In this document: positions 1 to 8,942 of the stretch, piece after piece
Position numbering within the stretch: the first letter of the stretch is position 1
How the letters are laid out: the number at the start of each line of letters is the position of its first letter
IMG/VR virus record: IMGVR_UViG_3300020473_002209
Span: 1-64,000 of that record
DNA length: 64,000 nucleotides
Strand: one strand, 5' to 3'
Origin: a virus
The notes under the pieces: generated by a model
The model's database searches: none
What the model was told of the DNA's origin: nothing
Seen by the model: only the letters and a program-made list of their open reading frames with translations
Made by a program: the position numbers and the translations under genes

Positions 1-405
1 AATGATACAAGCTCAGATGTTGCTCAGGTCATGTTACAGTTTACAGGTAGTGCAGAGATAATTCCCAGCACTGGTGGCTTTGCATCAGGGTCGATTGGGG
101 CAAATAACATGATTCATGTTGACGTTAAGATACCGGGGAAGACTGCCTGGCTTGATTTAGCAAAAGCAGGTTCTGGTGCGGGAACATTTAATGTGGACTT
201 AAATGGATGCTTAAAGGGTACGCCAGGACAGACGATTAATTCTAACGGTGCACAAACGCTGTGCTCATTTCAAGGTGAGACTGCAAATGGGACTGGTGGA
301 GCCTCGGTCCCTGCTGCGGCATCCGATTTTGTACTAATTAGAATAAATGCGGACGATGATTGGACAGGCAATCTCGACACCATCCGCGTTCAATGGAGCA
401 CATAA
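1..405 (+). CDS. C-terminal part of a virion structural protein (partial)
   Basis: The reading frame is open from base 1 and ends at TAA 403-405, so the gene begins before the window; the first internal ATG at 31 is not necessarily the start. The visible 134 residues are rich in Gly, Ser, Thr and Ala and look beta-structured, ending in a hydrophilic segment with ADDDWTGNLDTIRVQW. I do not recognise a named family. It lies 3 bases before a repeat-rich structural gene and at the head of a long run of virion genes, so a tail-fibre or other virion role is inferred from context only. Confidence 0.6.
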   Translation, partial: NDTSSDVAQVMLQFTGSAEIIPSTGGFASGSIGANNMIHVDVKIPGKTAWLDLAKAGSGAGTFNVDLNGCLKGTPGQTINSNGAQTLCSFQGETANGTGGASVPAAASDFVLIRINADDDWTGNLDTIRVQWST

Positions 406-408
406 GAA

Positions 409-2220
409 ATGGCTGGAAAGAGTCTTACTACTGCTACATTATTTGCTCAGAAAAAGCTTCTGAACAAAGCACAGACTAGTGTTTTAAAGTCTGATGCACA
501 AGAGGTAATCGGCTCGAATATCCAGCCAGCAGCTGAAACTACATTCGGCCAAAAGATACCCACATCGCCCTCACAGACTTTGTACCTTATGCAAAGTGGA
601 AGCCTTGGTGCTCCAGCGACAGTAGAATATGTTCAGTTTGATATTGAAGCGATAAGCGGTACAAGTTATGATGCGAATTCTGTCGACACAGGTGCTGGGC
701 CTGAACCATCAACTACTGGCCCTCACGGCTACAAGCTGATATTGACTGGAAACTACGAAAGTCTTTCTTCCAATCCAAAGAGGGGGAACGGTATATTCGA
801 CAACAGCATGGACGTTTATACTACAATCGGTGGTCTTCAGATAATCCCTCCTGTATTTTCAAATGACAGTCCCAATCCGTATACAATCAAACTATATAAG
901 GGTGACCCAGCAGACCCCACAAAAGAGATCTCACTAGAAAGTGAAATTGATTGGCAGCTTGATACTTTCAATGGTATCTTGTTTGTGCAAGACTATGATG
1001 TCTCGAATGTACCTCTTTTCGCTAGGGCGTTTATCTATGTAGGTGATATGATTGATACAGTCATCACCAATACTGGTGGCGCTGATTCTGCCGCAGAGTA
1101 TCTTGTGTTGACGCCAACGGGGTCTCTTACGAATGAAAGGGCTTTTACTCCAGGTACTGGATTGTCTGCGACTGACGGTGGCGCCGGTGGCGCCTATACC
1201 GTGAAAGTGCTTGATTCCGTTTTCGCAGCTCTTACGGGCTCTGTGTTTTCAGGAACGGTTTCTTCCCCAGCATTCTCTGGATCATTGACGAAGTTACAAG
1301 ATGGAAGTAGCTATTTGATCGCTGGAAGCAATACAACGATAACAACGGGCTCTTCAGGAGCCATCACAATTTCTTCGACTGGAGGTATTGATGGTTCTGG
1401 GGCTACGAATAGAATCGCGACTTGGGCAGATACAGATACGTTGACGTCCGATGCTGACTTCACTTGGGATGGCACGACTTTATACGTATCTAGCGCTGGC
1501 ACGACCGTGAACGTCCAAGGAGATACCAACCTTAACGGAACCGTAGTGGTGAACCAAAGTGGCGCCGATAAAGACTTTAGGGTAGAAACCCAAAATAAAA
1601 GTAGCGCCTTACACGTAGATGGCGCAACAGACCAAGTGCTTCTATTTTCCGGAAGTCTTTCGGATGCTTCCGGCCATGGCTCCTCCCCAGCGGACCCTGA
1701 CCCAAGAGCGTTCACTGACACTAATTTCTTTGTGTCAGGCTCTATTGGTTCTCTAGACACTTCAAGAAGAGGTTCATCTGTTTTCGGGGGTGATGTACTT
1801 TCATCCGGTTCACTAGTTGTTAAGAACGGTATAACAGGCTCTCTAACGCAGCTTTCAGATGGTACTTCATACCTAAGGGCTGGCTCGAATATAACAATCA
1901 CATCTGGATCAGATGGTTCCGTTTCAATCGCTAGTTCAGCAACCAGTGGTGACACAAGATCAAAAGATGTTTACTTTATAAATTCTGACTATGATGCAGG
2001 TTCTGCAATCACTGTTGGTTCATCTGATTTTTCTGCCGCGTCTTATGATCCTAATAAGATCGATATATTTTTGAATGGCCAGCTTGTTCATTCTGGGTCT
2101 GTTTCGCAAGTAAACGCTGGTGATAGAGATTATTATGTGAGTTCTTCCACATCACTAAAATTCGCATTCAAGGTACAAATCGATGATATTCTTGATGTTG
2201 TCGTCTTTTCCGCAAGCTGA
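409..2220 (+). CDS. Repeat-containing virion structural / tail-fibre-like protein
   Basis: This 603-residue Gly/Ser/Thr-rich protein has a middle segment around residues 120-225 (YKLILTGNY, LDTFNGILFVQDY, ARAFIYVGD) of a type found in phage structural proteins. It is followed by two diverged copies of a unit reading GSLTKLQDGSSYLIAGSN and GSLTQLSDGTSYLRAGSN, near residues 291 and 477. The last ~55 residues (IFLNGQLVHSGS, DYYVSS, FAFKVQIDDILDVVVF) resemble the C-terminus of the product of the gene at 2610-4760. No enzyme motif is visible. A GGAG lies 13 bases before the ATG inside the preceding gene. Tail fibre or head fibre is the likely role; which one cannot be told from sequence. Confidence 0.7.
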   Translation: MAGKSLTTATLFAQKKLLNKAQTSVLKSDAQEVIGSNIQPAAETTFGQKIPTSPSQTLYLMQSGSLGAPATVEYVQFDIEAISGTSYDANSVDTGAGPEPSTTGPHGYKLILTGNYESLSSNPKRGNGIFDNSMDVYTTIGGLQIIPPVFSNDSPNPYTIKLYKGDPADPTKEISLESEIDWQLDTFNGILFVQDYDVSNVPLFARAFIYVGDMIDTVITNTGGADSAAEYLVLTPTGSLTNERAFTPGTGLSATDGGAGGAYTVKVLDSVFAALTGSVFSGTVSSPAFSGSLTKLQDGSSYLIAGSNTTITTGSSGAITISSTGGIDGSGATNRIATWADTDTLTSDADFTWDGTTLYVSSAGTTVNVQGDTNLNGTVVVNQSGADKDFRVETQNKSSALHVDGATDQVLLFSGSLSDASGHGSSPADPDPRAFTDTNFFVSGSIGSLDTSRRGSSVFGGDVLSSGSLVVKNGITGSLTQLSDGTSYLRAGSNITITSGSDGSVSIASSATSGDTRSKDVYFINSDYDAGSAITVGSSDFSAASYDPNKIDIFLNGQLVHSGSVSQVNAGDRDYYVSSSTSLKFAFKVQIDDILDVVVFSAS

Positions 2221-2241
2221 GTTTATTTCTAGATAATCTCC

Positions 2242-2258
2242 ATAGTTACATGTATAAT
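2242..2258 (+). promoter_or_regulatory. Candidate phage promoter region (ATAGTTA + ATGTATAAT)
   Basis: The 57-base gap before the gene at 2278 holds ATAGTTA (2242-2248) followed one base later by ATGTATAAT (2250-2258). Each of these short motifs recurs in other intergenic gaps of this window, which is why I flag them. There is no clear sigma70 -35 box. Promoter function is inferred from recurrence and position only. Confidence 0.35.
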
Positions 2259-2277
2259 TGCTGAAGCGTGGATTTCA

Positions 2278-2502
2278 ATGAAAGATAACCAAAACGACCT
2301 GTATGAGACGTCAGACCTTGGTATTGCTGCATATCTCATTATTAAGGGACGGCAGCTTATACTGGCAGAAAAAAGGCCTGGCAGATATTCTTTCACTTTT
2401 TTAGGCAAGGATGAGTGTCAAAAGTTGGCTGTAGAGTATGTCAACACTGAATTTTCACGCTTCGACGCCGCACTAAAAAATCTGAAAAGCGTTATAAAAT
2501 AA
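2278..2502 (+). CDS. Small DUF5659-like protein
   Basis: The product is 74 residues: a hydrophilic start, then SDLGIAAYLIIKGRQL, a short beta-rich middle (GRYSFTFLG), and a helical C-terminus ending in an ALKNLKSVIK-like segment. This layout (aAYLxxkGxxl, xxFxF, then a helix with LKxxi) matches the small DUF5659 domain proteins known from phages and bacteria, whose function is unknown. The ribosome binding site is weak (GTGG about 10 bases upstream). The gene sits alone between two fibre-like structural genes and is preceded by two candidate promoter motifs, so it may be separately expressed. Family assignment is from memory of the pattern, not a search. Confidence 0.6.
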   Translation: MKDNQNDLYETSDLGIAAYLIIKGRQLILAEKRPGRYSFTFLGKDECQKLAVEYVNTEFSRFDAALKNLKSVIK

Positions 2503-2609
2503 AGATGCGCTTCATATTTAAGTGTGTTAGTCATTAGTTTCGTTTGTCACTTTGTTTGTATGTAATGTTTCTTAGTTTTTAACAACTATAAAACAAGGAA
2601 AAATATTTT

Positions 2610-4760
2610 ATGGCTTCTTTTACACAATTAAGAGTGCTCAATGCAACCGGTTCATTCGGTGTCGCAGAGGGCCAAATTAATGATGACACATCTCAGCTTG
2701 CCCAAACCGGCTCAATCGGCGCGGACAACTTAGGTGAATCATTATCTTACATGGCGGCCGCAATCCGCCGTATTCACGGTGGTGACTGGTTCTCGAACCA
2801 AGCTGTCGGTGTTTTCTCAACTACAATCAAACCAAACGCTGCGAACAAAGATATCGGTGCTACTGACGCAGAATGGGGTGATATCTTCATTGGCGATGGA
2901 AAGTCACTCAAGCTAGGTAATGGTCAAGAGTCTTTCGTCTCTGATGCTGGCCCTGGTCTTCAAATCGGCTCATCCGAAGTAATCAAGATTGGTGTTGACG
3001 CAAACACGGCAAATATCGATATTGGTGCTGTTGCACAAGCTAAAACAATCACAATCGGTGACGACGCCTCAACAAAAGTTGATGTCAACGCTCTAGCGAT
3101 TGAACTTGATGCTGGTTCAAACGGATACACGATTGACGGTGCTGGAAACTCAACACTCTCAACCAGTAACAACGGAACACTCACTATCGATTCTGCTGGT
3201 GCGTTAGTTATCGATACTGACGGTACTGATAGCATTGATATCGGTGTTGAGGCTGTTGCCAAGACAATCACGATTGGTAATGATGCTTCAACGAAAGTTG
3301 ATGTCAACGCTCTCGCGATTGAACTTGATTCTGCTGGAACACTCGTTGGTACTTCGACAACTTCAACTTCTCTGACAGCAACAACCACAATGACCGTTAC
3401 CGGTGGTGGTGTTTCCAAGTTCGGTGATGATACTGCAACACTCGATTTTGACGGCGCAGGTGCTGTTACTGAAACTGCTATGGCTTCATTTGAAATCACT
3501 CCTTCTGGCGCTTTGACAATGAAAGGTGGTGGTGCTTCCAAGTACGGTGACGATACTGCAACTCTCGATTTCGATGGTGACGGTGCTGTTACTGAAACTG
3601 GAATGACTTCATTCGTTATTAGCCCTTCTGGCGTTACTACGCTCGGTGGTGGCGGTCTCGTTACACTAGACTCTTCTGGTGCAGCAAATGACATCAATAT
3701 TGGTGTCGAAGCTGCTGCTAAGGATATTGTTATCGGTAATGCTGCTTCTGCGCTTGTTGACATTAACGCTCTTGCTGTTGATATTGACGGAGTAAATAGT
3801 GTTTCAATGGTCGGAGCAGGCGGCGCTACTTTTGGCGACGATACTAAGACTCTCATATACGACGGTTCTGGTAATCTTGATCTCACCGCTGGTACTCTGG
3901 ATATTGATGCTTCTGGTTTAACCACAATTGATGTTACCGGGAATTTGTCAATAGACTCTAGTGATAACTCCAACCTCTCTGTTACTGGAGCTGCTAAGTC
4001 TCTGGTCGTTAACGCTGCCGGCGGTGGCGCACAAACGCTCCAATTACTGTCGAGTGGTTCTGGTCCTACTGCTGTTCAAGTTAAGGGTGAAGGTGGTGTT
4101 GCGATACAAGCTGGTAACACAAAGTCGATCTCTATTGGTAGCGGCGGAACAGCTGAGGTTATGGTTACCCCAGACTCTACTGCTGCTGACTCTAAGATCA
4201 AGGTATTCGCTGAGAACGGTACCGCTGCTAACACAAGAACAGCTAACACTAATGCTCTCTCGCTACAAGCTCCTGCTGGTGGCGTGCACATTAGTGGTGA
4301 CGCTGTTATCTTGTCAGGTTCTGGTGCTCAAGGGGTTACTGTCTATGGTGATGGATCTATGACTTCTGGTAAGGGTGGTGCTGGTATGCTTTTCGGAGCT
4401 GTTGCTGATTACGGTACTTTCCGTGGTAAGTCTCTTTTCTCAGCTGGAACAACTGTTATCGGTGCTCTGAACACTCTCGCTGACAACATTACTGGTGCGA
4501 CTGCTACGATCTTCACAGGTTCTATCGCGACTAATATAGCTGCCGGTGGAAACGCCACAGTTAAGAAGCAGGCTGGTGATAACGCTGCGTTGGCTCCAGA
4601 TTGCGGAATCGAGAAAGCACAGGTATACGTCAATGGTCAGTTGCTTGTTTCGTCTTCAATCGGCGCAACAAACGATTACCGGATTTCTGCTAATGACACG
4701 ATCATATTCGAATTCGATCTACGCGTTGGTGATATGATCATGGTTGTTGACCGTTCCTGA
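2610..4760 (+). CDS. Repeat-rich beta structural protein (tail-fibre-like)
   Basis: This 716-residue protein consists largely of short beta-type repeats: units with KTITIGDDASTKVDVNALAI (two close copies and one diverged) and units with KFGDDTATLDFDG (two close, one diverged). Such repeats are common in fibre-like proteins of marine T4-like phages. The last ~50 residues (VYVNGQLLVSSS, DYRIS, FEFDLRVGDMIMVV) match the C-terminal pattern of the 409-2220 product, suggesting a shared assembly or attachment module. An AAGGA lies upstream of the ATG, and a strong terminator follows about 45 bases after the stop. The 107-base leader (2503-2609) is T-rich with no clear structure. No catalytic motif is visible. 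Confidence 0.7.
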   Translation: MASFTQLRVLNATGSFGVAEGQINDDTSQLAQTGSIGADNLGESLSYMAAAIRRIHGGDWFSNQAVGVFSTTIKPNAANKDIGATDAEWGDIFIGDGKSLKLGNGQESFVSDAGPGLQIGSSEVIKIGVDANTANIDIGAVAQAKTITIGDDASTKVDVNALAIELDAGSNGYTIDGAGNSTLSTSNNGTLTIDSAGALVIDTDGTDSIDIGVEAVAKTITIGNDASTKVDVNALAIELDSAGTLVGTSTTSTSLTATTTMTVTGGGVSKFGDDTATLDFDGAGAVTETAMASFEITPSGALTMKGGGASKYGDDTATLDFDGDGAVTETGMTSFVISPSGVTTLGGGGLVTLDSSGAANDINIGVEAAAKDIVIGNAASALVDINALAVDIDGVNSVSMVGAGGATFGDDTKTLIYDGSGNLDLTAGTLDIDASGLTTIDVTGNLSIDSSDNSNLSVTGAAKSLVVNAAGGGAQTLQLLSSGSGPTAVQVKGEGGVAIQAGNTKSISIGSGGTAEVMVTPDSTAADSKIKVFAENGTAANTRTANTNALSLQAPAGGVHISGDAVILSGSGAQGVTVYGDGSMTSGKGGAGMLFGAVADYGTFRGKSLFSAGTTVIGALNTLADNITGATATIFTGSIATNIAAGGNATVKKQAGDNAALAPDCGIEKAQVYVNGQLLVSSSIGATNDYRISANDTIIFEFDLRVGDMIMVVDRS
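3042..3330 (+). repeat. Intragenic repeat A (two close copies, one diverged)
   Basis: About 70 bases at 3042-3111 recur at 3261-3330 with mainly third-position changes, encoding TITIGDDAST...DVNALAIELD twice. A more diverged third copy lies at about 3715-3789. The synonymous pattern of change indicates old duplication under protein-level constraint rather than recent copying. Confidence 0.75.
3414..3633 (+). repeat. Intragenic repeat B (tandem, two close copies)
   Basis: About 97 bases at 3414-3510 recur at 3537-3633, encoding SKFGDDTATLDFDG and SKYGDDTATLDFDG followed by AVTET and a SFxIxPSG turn. A diverged third unit (FGDDTKTLIYDG) follows near 3830. These are units of a beta-repeat shaft. 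Confidence 0.75.
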
Positions 4761-4804
4761 GGTCCTGGTTGCTCATGAGTTTCATGGGCCTTGACCCATT
4801 TTCT

Positions 4805-4834
4805 GAGGGCCGTCGAAAGACGGCCCTCTTTTTT
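4805..4834 (+). terminator. Strong intrinsic terminator
   Basis: A perfect 10-bp stem, GAGGGCCGTC / GACGGCCCTC, closes a GAAA tetraloop and is followed directly by six T. A smaller hairpin (ATGGG 4784-4788 / CCCAT 4795-4799) lies just before it. It ends the transcription unit of the fibre-like gene 2610-4760. Confidence 0.92.
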
Positions 4835-4850
4835 ATTTCTTAAAAAACGT

Positions 4851-4859
4851 ATGTATAAT
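4851..4859 (+). promoter_or_regulatory. Candidate promoter, ATGTATAAT
   Basis: ATGTATAAT lies directly after a strong terminator and 33 bases before the next start codon, where a new promoter is needed. The same nine bases occur at 2250 and 14546, and a one-mismatch copy at 35538. No -35 box is evident at proper spacing. Confidence 0.45.
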
Positions 4860-4892
4860 ATTGTTGTCTAGACAGTTTTTGGAGGGATAAAG

Positions 4893-5456
4893 ATGGAAGA
4901 AAACGAGTTTATCTTTATGCTGGATGAAAAGATAGAGTCTCTGATTCAGCAAAGACAACAAATAACGAAAAATCTTTTGGACAGTAATTGGCACGCTAAT
5001 GTTGTTAAAGAAAGCATTGATGATGGCTTAAGCCGACTAGAAGAATTAGCGCAAACGCAAGAGATAAATGTTGAGCAAGAATTGCTTTCGATACTAGACC
5101 AAGTTCCCTCTCTTGTAAAGAGTGTTTGGTCGAACGCAACCGCGCAAACAAGGGCGTATGATAATGAAATCGCCCGCTGGAAAGAAATGGCAGCGTATTA
5201 TTCGCAATTTTTAGAAAATAAGAAAAAAGAAGAAGAGAGTAAGAAAAAAGAAGAAGAGAGTAAGAAACAAGAAGAAATTGAGGCTAAACAGCAGCGATCT
5301 GAAATTGCTTCTGGAAAGATCTCTGAGCCCACCAGGATGGATGCAATAAGGCGCCAGCCCGGTGAAGCACCATCAATGCGGCTTTCTAGATTTAGAAAAT
5401 TATCTACTGAAATTGCTAATGAGGAAACAAGCGACCCAGATGATTCAAGAGGGTAA
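4893..5456 (+). CDS. Coiled-coil protein of unknown function
   Basis: This 187-residue, mostly helical, charged protein has N-terminal helices (MLDEKIESLIQQRQQITK) and a centre around VKSVWSNATAQ. A Lys/Glu-rich stretch at about residues 110-138 carries two exact copies of KKKEEES, and the tail is polar and likely disordered. It has a good GGAGGG ribosome binding site and its own terminator/promoter-like junction upstream, so it starts a new transcription unit that runs into the structural genes after it. I do not recognise the family. A small virion or assembly protein is plausible from position. Confidence 0.6.
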   Translation: MEENEFIFMLDEKIESLIQQRQQITKNLLDSNWHANVVKESIDDGLSRLEELAQTQEINVEQELLSILDQVPSLVKSVWSNATAQTRAYDNEIARWKEMAAYYSQFLENKKKEEESKKKEEESKKQEEIEAKQQRSEIASGKISEPTRMDAIRRQPGEAPSMRLSRFRKLSTEIANEETSDPDDSRG

Positions 5457-5467
5457 TACTTATACCC

Positions 5468-6409
5468 ATGGCTGGCATATTAGATAAAAAGACACGCTTT
5501 ATGGACACGTTCTTGACGCAGACTGGTCGAGAGCAGATGGCAAAAGGCGAACTAAATTTTGCATTCGCAATATTCTCGGATTACGCTACGTTTTACGAAT
5601 CTTCTTTAGAGGACCCCAATGTGGCGGAAGATGCAATTAATCGCATTTTCTTTGAAGCAGCAAATAGGCCTCAAGACTTAGTCATTCCTGAATTTGATGA
5701 GGATGGTGGGATAATTTTTCCTGCTGGTGATTTTGATCTAGTGAATGGCCAACTAAAGGTTTTAACAGGCTCTTCAGCAGCAAGCCTAACTGGAGAATCT
5801 TTAGTGGTGTCAGCGTCAGCCGCGATTAGCGACTGCATTGAATCATTTGCAGCTATGAGACCGCTAAGGAGTGAGGAGGCCCTTACAAATACGACCGGGT
5901 TTCGATTAAGTCAAAATACGGGAGAATTTTTAGTTACTACTGATCTACCTATTTCTCCCGGAGTTCCAACACAGATAAGTCTTTCTAATATAGAGAGCCT
6001 GTGGCAAGACAAGCGATTAACTCACGTTCCAAACTATCAATTTAAACCACCAGTCAACAGAATATCAGGTAAGCAATTAAAAACGTACCCCAAGCTACAG
6101 CAGCCCACTCCTATGACCTTTACAGATCTCGCAAATGAACTTGGTGCAAATGATCCAAGCGGAGAAACGGGTGTCGGTCCACCGATTAGCTTAACATTTC
6201 CAGCCACTAGCAATGATAATAATCTTGTGTGTCAAGTATGGGAAGTTTGCAGTGGCAGTATAAATAAATTACGCATGATTGATTTCGGGGAGTTTGAGGA
6301 TGGAGATCCATATAGCCCTGGTAAGCATGTATTCTTTGTAGGAAAGCTGTTTACTGATGACGGCGGCGAATCGACTTTCTTAAATCTTTTCACAGTGGTT
6401 TTTGATTAA
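5468..6409 (+). CDS. Virion structural protein, GRE-motif family
   Basis: The 313-residue product begins MAGILDKKTRFMDTFLTQTG followed by REQM, a start pattern shared with the product of 14581-15291 (DAVLTDYGRELL, then a FxFxDDxxxY-type segment). Proteins with this opening occur in T4-like marine phages next to other tail-region genes and are generally listed as structural. The rest is a mixed alpha/beta protein with no enzyme motif. The start overlaps no gene; a GAGGG lies 20 bases upstream within the preceding gene. Exact location in the virion is unknown. Confidence 0.55.
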   Translation: MAGILDKKTRFMDTFLTQTGREQMAKGELNFAFAIFSDYATFYESSLEDPNVAEDAINRIFFEAANRPQDLVIPEFDEDGGIIFPAGDFDLVNGQLKVLTGSSAASLTGESLVVSASAAISDCIESFAAMRPLRSEEALTNTTGFRLSQNTGEFLVTTDLPISPGVPTQISLSNIESLWQDKRLTHVPNYQFKPPVNRISGKQLKTYPKLQQPTPMTFTDLANELGANDPSGETGVGPPISLTFPATSNDNNLVCQVWEVCSGSINKLRMIDFGEFEDGDPYSPGKHVFFVGKLFTDDGGESTFLNLFTVVFD

Positions 6410-8941
6410 ATGATCTTCAATCTTCCAACTCTAAAAGATACGCTACTATTTCCATCATTCCCTGCTCGCCTTCGCGCAGTCAGGGGAGATCCTGGTAGTC
6501 GTGAATTTTTGTATGAAATAACGATGGAAGTAGATGTAGAAAAGGCACTTTATAATGATTGCTTAACTCTTGAGGTTGATGTTCTACCGAAAAAACCCAC
6601 TCCTGTGATGCAAAGAAAACCCGCCAGGGTTGGAAGCGCAAGATCATTTACACGATCTACCAAGACTATGGAGAGGAGCCTGCGGAAGAAAAGAAAGAAA
6701 AAAGAAGAGAAAGTAATAAAGAAAAGGTGGGTCGATCTTACGAAGTACATCAGCAATTCTCTAGCTAAGCTGATAAAAAGGCGAAAAGCAATTTCTGATG
6801 CCAGATTGAGTGCAGCAAAGAAGACCAGCGTATCTTCGGTCCGCGGTGTATCTTCAGGAAAGAATATATCAATTTCAACCAATCCTCTTGCAGCCTCTAG
6901 TATCATGCGGTCTTCATCTCCTTTATTTTCTGCTCTGGCTAGCCAGCCTGTTCCTACGTCGATACCGCAAAGAACGAATATGTCTCTTAGAAGTATATCG
7001 AGATCTTTTCTGTCTTCTAAAAAAGACCCAGGGCAGATTACGAAGGTTTCAGTTAAGAGCCTACCGTCTGCGATAGGGCAACGAGCTCAGAGTCTTCGCT
7101 TTACACCCCAGCTTAAAATTCAGCCACCTAGAACATATAGGATATTTACGAAAAAGCGGAAGATAAGGTTCAGGATCATTATTCAAGAGGAGCGTTTGAA
7201 ATCTCTCTCGACATATTACTTAAGGGCTCGTTTAAGAAATAACAAGAATGTCAAGCTAGAAGAAGTCGGTGCGGTCATTCAACATTCAAAATTATTAAAT
7301 GACTACCTTACACCGATTAGGGAACCGCTAATCGAAGCTTCTATAATCAGGGCCGGTGAGATATCAATAGGTGTTAAGCAAGTTGATAAAAAAGCTAAGT
7401 CTGTAAGAGTTTTTCGAAGAACAGCTCCAGCGGAAACCGGCGGGTCTGATGCAGGCTCATCCTGGAAAGAGATCATAGAGACGCCCCTTTTATCACAGGA
7501 TGATGAGCTTCGGTTTAAAGATGAATTTGCCACAAGCAGAACCGTGTTATATAGAGCTGTTGCTTTAGGCGAGAACTTGAGGTCAGCAGAAGATTTTGGG
7601 TCAACAGTGCTATTACCCATAAAAGAATTGAAGGTTGATCAGACAACAGCTTTAAGTGCTGTCGCACAGTCTGCGAAAAGTGGTAAGATTGTAAAGATAA
7701 CAGTTTCAGATATTCCTACCGACGCTGTGTGCGTGATGGTTAGAAAGTATGACCTAACGATTAATTCATATGCAAGTTTCAAGTCTGGAAAAGACTCTGG
7801 TTTTACGTATGTCGGTTCCACACCAGAGCAACAATCAAAATTTGTCGTAGGTGATGAAGACGCAATCGTTAATTTTTATGATAAAAAAGTAATCCTCGGA
7901 AGAGAGTACCGGTATGTTCCCGTCGCAGTAATGAAGAGAGGTAAAGAGATCATAGGAACAGACGCAATTTTAGAGCTTCCACATTCATTAGATGATGATG
8001 ATAAGATTTCTTTAAAGACACCAACACCCGTGGTGCTGGTAAAGAACCAATTACCCTCTGTTTCGTTTAGTCTGGAGGCTTCATTTACTGATTTCGGTTT
8101 TGGAGAAGTAAAGCAAGCACTTAACGCAGGCAACCAGGGTGTGCTTTTTGATAAAGATATTTTATCGGAGAGGAGTAATTTCGCTGAGCTCATTAATTTT
8201 CTAGTTGAGAGAGAAAATTTTGTTACTGGAGAGGTTGAATCATTTGGTGTGTATCCAGCTGGTGATTTTGAAGATAACGTAGATACGCAAGAAGAAAAAA
8301 ACGTTAAGCCGCTAATGCCAAGTGTTAGGTACGGTTATAGGATAACTGCTCTTGTAAGATCTGCAGAATCGTTATTTCCAAAACTCGTATCAACAGATCA
8401 AGACTTGGCATCGCTGGCTTCATTTCAAAAAATGGTCGGGAAATTTCGGAACCCTCTTTCGTTACGTAGAGCTACATTGCAATCAACAGTCCGGCAGGTG
8501 AACATCTCGGCCCCAAGCAGGATTGAACCTGTCGACCCATTCTTGCAGGGCCGTACAAATGTACAGGTAAGAATTGAAGTCAATATGCCAGTGCCAAAAA
8601 AGCAGGGGTATGCTGTAAAGAGCGAGAATCGTGGTGACAATAGATTAGTAACCTGGACGTATTACGGCGATCTAAGCCAAGTGGACCATTTTCAGGTATT
8701 CGCTACTAGCGATGGTGGGAGAAATTTACTTGGTACGGTTCATGCTGATCCTTCTTCTGCCAATTTTATGTTTAGGCATTTCACCACTGGATATTCTGTT
8801 CCTTATCGTTATGAGGTACACGCTATTCAATTAAATTATAAAGTTAGAAATAGGTACAAGTCAGCGATCGTAAAGCCTAAGCAGTTTGATAAAAAATTAA
8901 AGAGAGGGTCCAGATCCTCAAAGAAGATAGTGAGATTATAG
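6410..8941 (+). CDS. Large virion structural protein with basic segment and C-terminal FnIII-like domain
   Basis: This is an 843-residue protein. After a short N-terminal domain comes a strongly Lys/Arg-rich segment at about residues 65-235 (e.g. RSLRKKRKKKEEKVIKKR). Beta-rich domains follow, and a fibronectin-III-like segment at about 735-830 (NRLVTWTYYGDLSQVDHFQV ... YRYEVHAI). It starts on the ATG directly abutting the preceding TAA, so it is probably translationally coupled. The next gene follows after one base. FnIII-like domains are common on phage tail proteins, where they are thought to aid surface contact. The basic segment is unusual for such a protein. Tail or baseplate periphery is inferred from context. 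Confidence 0.6.
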   Translation: MIFNLPTLKDTLLFPSFPARLRAVRGDPGSREFLYEITMEVDVEKALYNDCLTLEVDVLPKKPTPVMQRKPARVGSARSFTRSTKTMERSLRKKRKKKEEKVIKKRWVDLTKYISNSLAKLIKRRKAISDARLSAAKKTSVSSVRGVSSGKNISISTNPLAASSIMRSSSPLFSALASQPVPTSIPQRTNMSLRSISRSFLSSKKDPGQITKVSVKSLPSAIGQRAQSLRFTPQLKIQPPRTYRIFTKKRKIRFRIIIQEERLKSLSTYYLRARLRNNKNVKLEEVGAVIQHSKLLNDYLTPIREPLIEASIIRAGEISIGVKQVDKKAKSVRVFRRTAPAETGGSDAGSSWKEIIETPLLSQDDELRFKDEFATSRTVLYRAVALGENLRSAEDFGSTVLLPIKELKVDQTTALSAVAQSAKSGKIVKITVSDIPTDAVCVMVRKYDLTINSYASFKSGKDSGFTYVGSTPEQQSKFVVGDEDAIVNFYDKKVILGREYRYVPVAVMKRGKEIIGTDAILELPHSLDDDDKISLKTPTPVVLVKNQLPSVSFSLEASFTDFGFGEVKQALNAGNQGVLFDKDILSERSNFAELINFLVERENFVTGEVESFGVYPAGDFEDNVDTQEEKNVKPLMPSVRYGYRITALVRSAESLFPKLVSTDQDLASLASFQKMVGKFRNPLSLRRATLQSTVRQVNISAPSRIEPVDPFLQGRTNVQVRIEVNMPVPKKQGYAVKSENRGDNRLVTWTYYGDLSQVDHFQVFATSDGGRNLLGTVHADPSSANFMFRHFTTGYSVPYRYEVHAIQLNYKVRNRYKSAIVKPKQFDKKLKRGSRSSKKIVRL

Positions 8942-8942
8942 A

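Noticed and set aside
2960-3973. Antisense open frame (337 codons) opposite the repeat-rich fibre gene
   Set aside because: It mirrors the repeats of the sense gene and has low-complexity Val/Ser/Pro sequence with no start signal.
5455-5461. ATACTTA just before the gene at 5468 as another promoter element
   Set aside because: It lies only 6 bases from the start codon, too close for a promoter of the following gene with its leader; probably chance.
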